Below are positions 42,786 through 52,400 of a DNA stretch of 64,000 nt, piece by piece. Below the pieces are notes generated by a model. That model had not been told where the DNA came from and did not search any database. It worked only from the letters and a program-made list of their open reading frames with translations. Origin of the DNA: Burkholderia ambifaria (lineage in GTDB: Bacteria > Pseudomonadota > Gammaproteobacteria > Burkholderiales > Burkholderiaceae). A program made the position numbers and the translations under genes. Position 1 is the first letter of the stretch; each line of letters begins with the position of its first letter. Location: assembly GCF_001443045.1 (NCBI RefSeq), contig NZ_LKPJ01000027.1:1988-65987 (forward strand), given 5' to 3'.

Positions 42786-43184
42786 ATGGATTGCAAATAC
42801 CTGTACATCGACAACATAAAAATCAACTTCGTGCGCCGCACGATCGAAATCGACAACAAAGTCGTCGACGTCACGCCGCGTGAATTCGATGTCGTCGAAT
42901 TCCTGCTCGACAACATGAACAAGATCGTGCCGCGGCAAGCGATCCAGGAAGCGGTCTGGGGCCGCGAGCTCGGCGTGTCGTCGCGCACGCTCGACACCCA
43001 CATCTCGCGCATCCGCTCGAAGCTGCAGCTCGATCACGACAAGAACCTGCGGATCATCCCGATCTATGCAGTCGGCTATCGCCTGGTGCTGTTCGGCGCG
43101 GCCATGACGCACGTCGAGCGCCACGACGTGGCGCCGATCCTGCGCGCCGCCCCGCAACTGGCGCTAGCCGCCGACTACGTGTAA
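42786..43184 (+). CDS. Receiver-less OmpR-type winged-helix regulator of T3SS locus
   Basis: A 132-residue protein consisting of one OmpR/PhoB-type winged helix (IEIDNKVVDVTPREFDVVEFLLDNMNKIVPRQAIQEAVWG ... SRTLDTHISRIRSKLQLDHDKNLRIIPIYAVGYRLVL) and a short Ala-rich tail. There is no receiver domain, so phosphorylation cannot control it directly. Stand-alone domains of this class act as virulence regulators (HilA carries one at its N-terminus). The position at the head of the sctQ-sctR operon suggests it controls type III secretion genes. Confidence 0.88.
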   Translation: MDCKYLYIDNIKINFVRRTIEIDNKVVDVTPREFDVVEFLLDNMNKIVPRQAIQEAVWGRELGVSSRTLDTHISRIRSKLQLDHDKNLRIIPIYAVGYRLVLFGAAMTHVERHDVAPILRAAPQLALAADYV

Positions 43185-43550
43185 CGCGTAGCGACGCTCA
43201 CCCGCGCGCCGCCTGCCCCTGCGCGGCGCGCCGGCAAGCCTCCCCTCGCCGCGCCGCGCATTCGACGTGCGGCGCCTCGCGGCCCGGCACGCCTGCCCGG
43301 CCGCGACACGACCGCCGCCTCCGGGCGGCGGTCGCATTTGGGCGGGCGACGCCGCACGCGGCCACGCCGCCGCGCAACTGCCTTCGTAGCTCGCCGCCGC
43401 TGGCGCGTCCGCCGGATGCGCGCGACTACGGATTCCGGCGCGGCGCGCGACCGGTGCCGTCCCTACAATCGACGCAGCAGCCGCGCGCCTTCCGCGCCGC
43501 CGGCCACAACAACCCGTCGAACCAACGCCGAATCCGCCCTGATCCCGCCC
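43185..43550. other. GC-rich gap before sctQ
   Basis: About 370 bases of very GC-rich DNA. The sctQ frame is open upstream to 43338, but the translation there is Arg/Ala-rich and unlike an SctQ N-terminus, so I treat it as non-coding leader. The Ala/Pro-rich composition leaves the true sctQ start uncertain. Confidence 0.4.
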
Positions 43551-44723
43551 GTGCCTGCGCTGTCCCTGACGAATGCCGACGCCGGCGACGCCGCGAACCG
43601 GGCGCCGCCCGCCGCTGCCAGCCCGGCCGTCGCCGCGCCCGCCATCGCGCCCGCGCCGGTCGCGGTCGCGCTCGACGCGTCGCCCCACCTGCCGCGCCTG
43701 TCCGCCGCCGCCGCGCGCGGGCTGTCGCATGCATACGGCGCAACGGCCGCGGTGCCGGTCACGCTCGGCGAACACGCGTACGAGGTGCGCTGGCGCGTCG
43801 ATGCCGAACCGGCCGCCGACGCGCATGCGTACCGCTTCGTCGTCGGCCCGGCCGCCGGCTCGCTGTGGATCGACCCGGTCGCGGAAGGCGAGTGGCTCGG
43901 CGACGCGGCCGACCCGGCCGTGCCGGCCGTGATCCGCGCGGCGCTGCTCGCCGACCTCGCCGCGCCGCTCGCGACCGTGCTGCAGGCCGCGACGCGGCAG
44001 CGCGTGGAATTGCTGCCACCGCCGGCGAGCGTGCCCGCGTGGCGCACCGCGCCGGCCGCGCTGCGCTTCGAGCTGCGTCGCGCCGACGGCGCATGGCGCT
44101 GCCATGGCGCCCTGCTGTTCGATGCGCCGGATGCGCTCGCGGTGTTCTTCGCGACGCCGGCCGCCGCGCGGCCCGATACGCGCGCCGCCTATGCGAGCCT
44201 GCCGGTGCCGCTGGTATTCGAGATCGGCCGGACCGAGCTGACGACGGCCGAGCTGGCCGACGTCGTCGGCGGCGACATCATCGCGATCGAGCGCTGGCGC
44301 GCGCACGAGCAGAACCTGCTGTGCGTCGCGCGGGTGCCGGCCGCGCCGGCATGGGAGATCACCGGACGGCCGTCGGGCAACCGGCTGACCGTCGAACGAA
44401 TCAGGGAGATGCCTTTGGAACCGACCCGCACCGACACCCCGCCCGCGACCGCGCACGAAGCGTCGCCGGACGATGCGCCGCGCTCGCTCGACGGCCTCGC
44501 GGTCGACCTGCGTTTCGAATTGCCGCCCACGTCGATCCCGCTCGGCGAACTCGGCGCGCTGCAACCCGGCGCGGTGATCGAGCTGCAGCAGGGCATCAAC
44601 CAGAGCGTGATCCATCTGGTCGCGAACGGGATGCTGATCGGCACCGGCCACCTGATCGCGGTCGGCCAGAAGCTCGGCGTGCGCGTCGTCACGCTGACGC
44701 AGCCCGCGCCGCGCGAGCGCTGA
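43551..44723 (+). CDS. sctQ: Type III secretion C-ring protein SctQ
   Basis: About 390 residues if started at GTG 43551. The N-terminal part is Ala/Pro-rich. The C-terminal 80 residues are the SpoA/FliN-type domain (LAVDLRFELPPTSIPLGELGALQPGAVIELQQGINQSVIHLVANGMLIGTGHLIAVGQKLGVRV), and a second SpoA-like segment occurs before it (LPVPLVFEIGRTELTTAELADVVGGDIIAIE). SctQ forms the cytoplasmic sorting platform that loads substrates. An internal ATG near 44409 (MPLEPTRTDT) follows a GGGAG site and could give the short SctQ-C form known in other systems. It is followed at once by sctR. Confidence 0.88.
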   Translation: MPALSLTNADAGDAANRAPPAAASPAVAAPAIAPAPVAVALDASPHLPRLSAAAARGLSHAYGATAAVPVTLGEHAYEVRWRVDAEPAADAHAYRFVVGPAAGSLWIDPVAEGEWLGDAADPAVPAVIRAALLADLAAPLATVLQAATRQRVELLPPPASVPAWRTAPAALRFELRRADGAWRCHGALLFDAPDALAVFFATPAAARPDTRAAYASLPVPLVFEIGRTELTTAELADVVGGDIIAIERWRAHEQNLLCVARVPAAPAWEITGRPSGNRLTVERIREMPLEPTRTDTPPATAHEASPDDAPRSLDGLAVDLRFELPPTSIPLGELGALQPGAVIELQQGINQSVIHLVANGMLIGTGHLIAVGQKLGVRVVTLTQPAPRER

Positions 44724-44726
44724 ACG

Positions 44727-45401
44727 ATGGGCAGCCTGCCGAATCCGGTCGCGCTGATCGCGGTGATCGCCGCGCTCGGCATCGCGCCGTTCGCGGCGCT
44801 GATGGTGACGAGCTATACGAAACTCGTGGTCGTGCTCGGCCTGCTGCGCTCCGCGCTCGGGATCCAGCAGGTGCCGCCGAACCTCGTGCTGAACGGCATC
44901 GCGCTGATCCTGTCGCTGTTCATCATGGCGCCGGTCGGGATGTCGATCCGCGACGCGCTGCAGTCCCGCCACTTCGACGCATCGGGGCAGCTGTCGACCG
45001 CCGATATCGGCGTGCTCGCCGATGCCGCGCTGCCGCCGATCAAGGATTTCCTGGTGTCGCATACGCGGCAGCGCGATCGCGAATTCTTCGTGCGCACCGC
45101 GACGTCGGTCTGGCCGAAGAATCGCGCGGACGGCATCAAGGACGACGACCTGCTCGTGCTGGTGCCGAGCTTCACGCTCGCCGAGCTGACCAAGGCATTC
45201 CAGATCGGTTTCGTGATCTATATCGTGTTCATCGTGGTCGACCTGCTGGTCGCGAACATCCTGCTCGCGCTCGGGATGCAGATGATCTCGCCGACGACGA
45301 TCTCGGTGCCGTTCAAGCTGCTGCTGTTCGTCGCGCTCGACGGCTGGTCGCTGCTCGTGCACGGACTCGTGCTGTCGTATCGCGTGGCGGGGGCGGGATG
45401 A
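44727..45401 (+). CDS. sctR: Type III secretion export apparatus protein SctR
   Basis: A 224-residue inner-membrane protein with the conserved family pattern: FAALMVTSYTKLVVVLGLLRSALGIQQVPPNLVLNGIALILSLFIM, then LVPSFTLAELTKAFQIGFVIYIVFIVVDLLVANILLALGMQMISPTTISVPFKLLLFVALDGWSLL. Length and order match YscR/FliP. With SctS and SctT it forms the export gate. No sctS gene follows; a lytic transglycosylase gene overlaps its stop instead. Confidence 0.96.
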   Translation: MGSLPNPVALIAVIAALGIAPFAALMVTSYTKLVVVLGLLRSALGIQQVPPNLVLNGIALILSLFIMAPVGMSIRDALQSRHFDASGQLSTADIGVLADAALPPIKDFLVSHTRQRDREFFVRTATSVWPKNRADGIKDDDLLVLVPSFTLAELTKAFQIGFVIYIVFIVVDLLVANILLALGMQMISPTTISVPFKLLLFVALDGWSLLVHGLVLSYRVAGAG

Positions 45402-46201
45402 ACGCGCGCGGCCGGCGCTCCGCCGTTGCGAGCCTGTGCGCGCTGATCGCGACGCTCGCACTGGTGCTCGCCGGGGCGGGCATGCAGCCGCGCAGCGCGC
45501 ACGCGGCCGGCAGCGCCGCAGGCTTCGCGCAGCTCGCGCGCGCCTGCGCGCCGAACGTCGATCCCGACACGCTCGCCGCGCTGGTACGCACCGAGTCCGG
45601 TTTCAATCCGTATGCGATCGGCGTGGTCGGCGGCCACCTGACACGCCAGCCCGCGTCGCTCGACGAAGCGCGCACGACGGCGAGCGAGCTGGCCGCGCGC
45701 GGCTTCAGCTACAGCGTCGGCCTCGCGCAGGTGAACGAGCGCAATTTCGCGAAATACGGCCTCGACGACACGACGATGTTCGAGCCGTGCCGCAACCTGC
45801 GGGCGGGCGGCGCGATCCTGACCGAATGCTTCGCGCGTTCGTCGAACACCGGCCGCGCCGCGCAGGCCGCGTTGCGCGCGGCGCTGTCGTGCTACTACAG
45901 CGGCAACTTCACGACCGGTTTCTCGAGCGGTTATGTGAGCCGCGTCGTCGCGAGCGCGCAGCGCAACGCACGCGAAGGCGGCGTCGAGCCGATTCCGGTG
46001 GTCAGCGATACGCCGCCGCCCGCGCGACAACGGCGCATGGACGCCGTCGCGACCACGCCGCCCGAGCGCGCGCGACGGCTCGCGTCGCCGGCGGCATCGG
46101 CCGACGCGCCGTCGTGCCATGCGCGCCCCGTCGTGATGATGTGCCGCGGGTTGCCGGCGAGCCAGGCGAAGCGGCTATGCGTACGGTGTCTCGATCAGTG
46201 A
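45398..46201 (+). CDS. Lytic transglycosylase, T3SS-associated
   Basis: A 267-residue exported protein with a signal peptide (to about residue 36) and a VirB1-like transglycosylase domain: LARACAPNVDPDTLAALVRTESGFNPYAIG (catalytic Glu), FSYSVGLAQVNERNFAKYG, and LSCYYSGNFTTGFSSGYVSRV. Such enzymes open the murein layer so a secretion needle or rod can pass. ATG 45398 overlaps the sctR stop (ATGA), firmly linking it to the apparatus. The last 60 residues are Pro/Arg-rich, with Cys pairs near the end. Confidence 0.92.
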   Translation: MNARGRRSAVASLCALIATLALVLAGAGMQPRSAHAAGSAAGFAQLARACAPNVDPDTLAALVRTESGFNPYAIGVVGGHLTRQPASLDEARTTASELAARGFSYSVGLAQVNERNFAKYGLDDTTMFEPCRNLRAGGAILTECFARSSNTGRAAQAALRAALSCYYSGNFTTGFSSGYVSRVVASAQRNAREGGVEPIPVVSDTPPPARQRRMDAVATTPPERARRLASPAASADAPSCHARPVVMMCRGLPASQAKRLCVRCLDQ

Positions 46202-46453
46202 CCGAATGATCGCGCGCGGCACCGCAGGCCCGCGTTCGTGCCGTTTTCAGGGGTCCGAACGACGCGGCGCGGCGGCACCGCCGCACCCCGCGCCCGTCTC
46301 GTAGCCCGCGCCGCGCCTGTACGCCGGCCGCCTCGCCCCGCTACGAAACAGCGGTATCTGCGCCGCAATGCGCGTCCGTACACTCGAACGATCGCGTCGC
46401 GACGTGCAGGGCGTCGTGCGTGCCGCGCATCGCGCGGTTCAACGGAGACGAGC

Positions 46454-49400
46454 ATGCTGTTGATCGACGGATTGGGACTGGGTGTCAACTGGCAGCGCTT
46501 CCTGTCGGAAACGCTGAATCCGGTCGTCGCGCCGCCGCCCGACATCACCGTCGAGAACGACAAGACGCGCGCGGTGCAGAAGGCGATCCAGGACGCGCAG
46601 ACGAAGTACGACAACGCGTCGCAGACGCTGCAGGGCGCCCAGAACGTCCTGCACCTGGTCAATCGCGACCCCGAGTCGACGGCCGACGACCGCAAGACCG
46701 CGCAAGCCGACTACGCGAAGGCGCGCACGTCGGCCGACACCGCGCAGCGCGAGCTGAACGTGACGACCGACGCCGGCTATATGATCCTGTACGGCGAACA
46801 GGCGAACGCCGACATGCCGGCCGGGATGAAGATCGACGATTCCGGCAAGGTGACGGACCCGGGCGACGCGCAACACGCTGCCGACCAGCAATTCAAGACG
46901 CTGCTGGCGGCATTCCCCGATCACGCGAACGATCCGAACTGGGTGCCGCAGGCAAGCGACTGCAAGAACCCGCTGCAGATCCGGCTCTACGACGATTGGC
47001 AGACCGCGAGCGCGAAGGCGGCCGTCGGCGCGTCGAAGTACTACGCGGACGTCGCGAATTCGAACCTCGCGTATACGCAGTTCCAGTCCTATCTCGCCGA
47101 TCCGGACTACCAGGCCGCGCTCGATGCGGGCGTCGGCCGCCTGAACGACGCGCTGCAGCCGCTGGAGCTGCAGGTCACGATGCCCGATGCGCCCGCTTCG
47201 CGGGACGACGCACAGCAGGCCGTCACGTCGGCCGCGAAGGATGCGAACTATGCGAATGCCGCGTACGGCGCGGCCAACGACAGCCTGACGCTCACGAACG
47301 CCCAGCAGCAATACGATTCGGCCCGCGGCAAGGAAGGGCCGACGGTGATCGTCCCGAATGCGGTGTCGAACGCGAAGACCGCGCTCGCCCGCGCGCAGAC
47401 GGCCGCGAACACGAGCGGCGGCTATCTGCAGATGCTGTCCGCGCAGCGTCAGGTCGACACGCTGCAGGCCGACTATACGAACAAGCAGGACGCATCCACC
47501 GCGTGGCACAAGGACAATCCGCACGCGATGATCAAGGATCCGCAGGTCGATCTCGACCTCGGCGACGCGTATGCGAAGCTCGACCAGGCAAAGCAGCAGG
47601 CAAGCATCGCGCACGATGGCTTCGTCGCCGCGTACGGCGCGACGCTCGCGCAGCAGTACGACGATCAGGCATCGCAGATCAAGGCGCGGGTCGACGCGCA
47701 ATCGCCGTTGACGAAGCCCACGCTCCCGTCGCTGCTGCTGACGCCGTCGCTGTCGACCGCGAGCGGCCTGCCGCCCCTGCCCCCGTCGTCGCCGTCGACG
47801 GCAGCGTCCGCCGCCCCCACCGGCACGCCGGCGCTGCCGAGTGCGTCGCCGCTGCAAGCGCTGACGTTGTCGAGCGCGAACGGCACGTCGTCGCTGCCTG
47901 CATCGCCGCTGCTCGACAGCCCGTTCCTGCTGCCGCAGTCCGCGCACCCGTCGGCCGCGCCGACCGGCCCGACGATGCTCGACGTGAAGCGCATGCAGGT
48001 GGCCGCGGGCGCGATCCGCGCGGCCGACAGCCGGTTGTCGGATTCGGTCAACGAGCGCGCGACCCAGGCCGCGCTGTCGCAGGCGCGTATCCAGCAGACG
48101 CAGGCGAAGAGCACGCTCGCGTCGGTGCAGCAGCAGTACGACGACTGGGCGGCTGCGAATCCGCCGCCCGTGCGCTTCCGCTATGTCGCGGGCGACGACA
48201 TGATTCCGGCGCCGTCGATGCCGCGCCCGAACCTGTACCAGGACCAGCTGGACAAGGCGAAGGCGGCCGTCACGCAGACGGACAACGCGGTGCAGCGCCT
48301 GCAGTTGCTGAGCGAGACGTCGCACCAGCAGGTGCTGATGGACCAGTTCGACGCGGGGCTCGACGAACGGCTGCGCTACGCGGCGTCCGGCTCGGACGCC
48401 GAGAAGGACTACACGAAGGCGCTGCACGATTTCTACGAAGCGCATCGCGGCGAGTTGTCGAACTCGCTGCTCGACGCGGCGAGCGCGAGCACGAACAACG
48501 GCGGCACGATCGCGTTCGGCAAGCTGACCGACAACGAGCAGCGCAACCTGATCGGCGTCGCGCTCGGGATGCAGCCCGACGTCCAGAACGACGCATCGTC
48601 CGGCGACGGTTCTGATGCCGTATCGCCACTGAAGGACGACGTCGCGCGTTTCACCGACAAGGACAAGCTGTCGACGATCAACGGCGTGCGCGACAAGCTG
48701 CTGTCGATCGGCGGCGGCGCGACGACGCAGGTCAGCGTGCTGCCGATGGTGTATGCGGCGAAAGATGCCGGCATGACCACGAGCGCGCTCTTCAAGGTCA
48801 GCGGCAAGGACGGCACGCAATACGTCGACGAGACGGCGAGCACCTACGACGACATCAACGACTACATCGACAACAACGAGCTGTCGAAGGACGGGACCGT
48901 CGATATCGCGACCGGCCACAACGCGGACGGCACGCTGCAACTCGTGTCGAGGGCCGCGCATCATGAAAGCGGCTTCGACAGTTTCCTCAATACGCTGACC
49001 AGCACCGGCCTGAACATCGGCATGATGGTCGGCGGGATGGCACTCGAAGGTCTCGGCACGCTGCTCGACGGCACCGGCATCGGCGCGATCGTCGGCGTGC
49101 CGCTGAACATCCTCGGCGCGGGGATGATGTACACGGCGATCGGCGCGACGATGACGAGCGCCGGGCTCGACCTGGCAAACCGCGCGGAGCACGGGCGCAG
49201 CCTCAACCCGTTTACCGACGCGGGCGCGCGGGCGGACTTCATCAATCTCGTGCCGATGGGCGCGGCAGGCGCCGCGAAGCTCGCCGGTAGCAAGCTGTTC
49301 ACACGCGCGGTGACCGCGCTTACGCGCACGCCGAAAGTCGCGTCGGTGCTGGCCACGGGCGCGCGAACCACCGCCGTCGTGACGGGCGTGGGCGGCGCGG

Positions 49401-52400
49401 TCGAGGCGTTCGGCGAAGCCGGCTACGACTATTTCGTCACCGGCGACAAGAAGGCGGCCGGCGAGGAACTCAAGTCCGGGCTCACCAACGTCGCGCTGAT
49501 GGCCGCGGGCGGCCTCAAGGAGCGCGCGGTGACGTCGGTGCGCACGCGCACCGGCCGGCCGGTGCCGATCCGCGGGACCGACGGCAAGACCGTCACCGTC
49601 GACAGCCAGACGATCGGCCGGATTCTCAACGGCGGCGACGCGTCGTCGCTCGCGGCCGGCCGCACCCGCGTGACGCTCGACGGCGAAGCCGTCAAGGTGT
49701 CGCCGGACGGCACGCTGCGCGTGGGCGACAAGGTGCTGACCTACGACAACAAGCCGATTCGCGTGCTCGACCGCGCATCGGCCAGGCGCTTGCCGCCCGG
49801 CGAATCGGTGGTGCTCGGCGAGGACGGCACGCTGTCCGTCGTGTCGGCGTCGCCGAAGAACTGGACCAACGGCACGCGCGTCGACGACGTGACCGGCACC
49901 GGCGAGCGCATGTCGTTCGGCCCCGAAGGCGAGATGAGCGTGACGCCGAAGATCGTCGCGAAAGCCCCGCTCGACATCCTGCAGCATGTGCTCGACCAGG
50001 CGAGCGACGCGTACCGGCAGACGGCCGCCAGCACGCAGGCGCCGCGCCGCCTCGCGCAAACGGCGGCCGAAGGCGAGACCGCGAGCGTGTCCGCCGACGC
50101 ACGCAGCACGCGACGCACCAGCGAGGCGCGCGCGCGCGTCCAGCAGCAGCGCGACGAAACCGATGCCGAACGCAGCACCACCGCGAGCACGAACCGGCGC
50201 AGCGCCGACACGCAATCGATGCGCTGGCGCCCTGTCGAGACCGACGACGCGACCGGCCCCGGCACGCGCGCGGAGCCGGACGGCGCGCCGCCGCGCGTCA
50301 ACGCGAAGGTCATCGACCTGGCGGACGATGCGAGCGCCATGCGAACGGCGACGTCCGACCCGGCCGGCATCGCGGTGCCGCGCGGGCCGAGCGCCGAGCC
50401 GATGGAAGTCGGCGATCGCACGGTCTACGTCGTGCGCAGCGGCGCGACGCCTGACGCGCCCGGTGCGCGGCCGTCCGCGCCGCGCCCGCAGGATCTCGAG
50501 GAACCGGTGATCGTCGTTGCCGGCGAGCACGACGCGGCGCTCGCGGCCGAACTCGCGAACCGCTGGCAAAAGCCCGTCTATGCGGCCGCGCCCGACGCGT
50601 TCAACGCGGACGGCCAGTTGCACGCGCAGGCGCGCGTGCTGCGCTTCGATCCCGCACCGGAAACGGCCGCGGCGAACGAAACCGGCCTGCCGGCCGGCGT
50701 CGCGCCCGACGAAGCGTCGCCGTCGGCGCCGCGCGCCGCCGCCGACGACACGGTGATCGTACTGGCCGGCAAGCGCGGCCCGAACGAACCGGCGATGCCG
50801 CGTACGGCCGCGCCTGCCGAGCCGGTCAATGCACTCGACGGCGTGTTCAGCGCGCCGAACCGCGTGCTCGTGCTCGTCAAGCCGGATCGCCCGGGCGCGC
50901 CCGAGCGCGCGGCGGAGCGCGACACGACCGCCGCCGATCGCGGCCCGCGCGCGCCGGCGGGCGGCGAGCGTCGCACTGCGGCGAACGACGACATCGGCCT
51001 CGCCGCCGCGCACCCCGAAACGACGGAAACCGCACCGCCCGACCACGGGGCATCGAATCCCGGCTGGATCACGCGGATGCAGATGCGCTTCGGCGGCGCG
51101 GCGCTGCCCGAGGCCGCGCAGGCGCTCGCGATGCAGTCCGGCACGCTCGCGACGCAGTTGCGCATGCTGCAGGACGCCGGCTGGCGCGTGACGCTCGGCA
51201 AGCGCGGCGGCGGCAGCCGCATCGATCCGCGCAAGCGCCGCGTGACGATCGACGGCGCCCTCCAGCATCCTGGCAGCATCACGTACACGCTCGCGCACGA
51301 GGCACGGCATGCCGTCGAGGCGATGGCCGGCGTGCTGAACCTCGACTACGGCAACCGCAGCCGCTTCACGCGCAAGGCGCTCGAAGCCGAGGCGCGCGCG
51401 CAGATCAACGCGTTCGAGGCGCGCTACGAGATCCAGCTCGCGGGCGGCGGCGACATCGCCGCGCACGTGCGCCTGCCCGATGCGATCGAGCGCGAAGGCG
51501 CCGCATGGCGCGCGCCGTCACACGACTACGCGGGCACGGTCGGACGCCTCGTCGACGCCTTCGCCGATTCGCCGGTGTCGGGTCGCGACGGCGAGACCTA
51601 CCGCGACTTCTACGACGACGTGTGGTCGCGCCAGAAGCGCCGCGGCGGTATCCCGCGCCGGATGCCGGCGCCGCAGACGCGCGAGACCGGCGACGCGCCG
51701 CGTGGCGTGCGCAGCTTCGACGACCGGGTCGCATGGAGCCGCGCGCATGCCGAATACGCGTCGCCGTTCGGCGACGGGCCGGTGCCTGCCGTGGCCGACC
51801 TGCAGGCGGCCCGCAGCCGCCACTTCACGATGCTGCAGGACGAAGGCGTGCTGATGCTGCACGCCGACACGCTGCCGGACGGCACGCTGCTCGCCGGCGG
51901 GCGGCCGGCCGGCGTACACGAATACGCGCTCGACCAGGCGCCGGCGTTCCTCGTGCAGGACGGCTATTCGATCGTGCTGTCCGCGAAGCACGGCGGCGAT
52001 GCCGCCGCCGCACAACTCGCGAACCTGTGGCAGCGCCCGGTGTATGCGCCGCCCGCGCACGCGGTGGGCGAGCGCGCGGCGCTGCTCGACACCGGCGTGT
52101 TCCGCCGCTACGACCCGGCGCCCGCGGCACCGCACGACCTCGGCCCGCTCGCGGCCGATGCCGAAGGCGTGCACGTCGAAGGCAGCCCGGCCGCGCGGAT
52201 CGACGTCGAGCGCCACGTCGGCGAACTGCTCGGCTCGGGCGGCGAGAAAACCGTGTTCGCGCTCGGCCACGATGCCGCGCTCGCGGTCTACGACACCGGC
52301 CCGCATACGTCGGAAGGCCGCCAGATCGAAGCGGCAATCGACGAAAGCATCGCGCTCGACGACCTCGCTTCCTACGGGCTGAAGACCGTGACGATGAACG

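Noticed and set aside
46439..51466. Very long minus-strand open frame opposite the giant gene (1,675 codons)
   Set aside because: It is a mirror of strong GC3 bias in the sense gene. The translation is Arg/Ala/Gly/Asp-rich without domains, whereas the plus-strand protein has repeated conserved modules.
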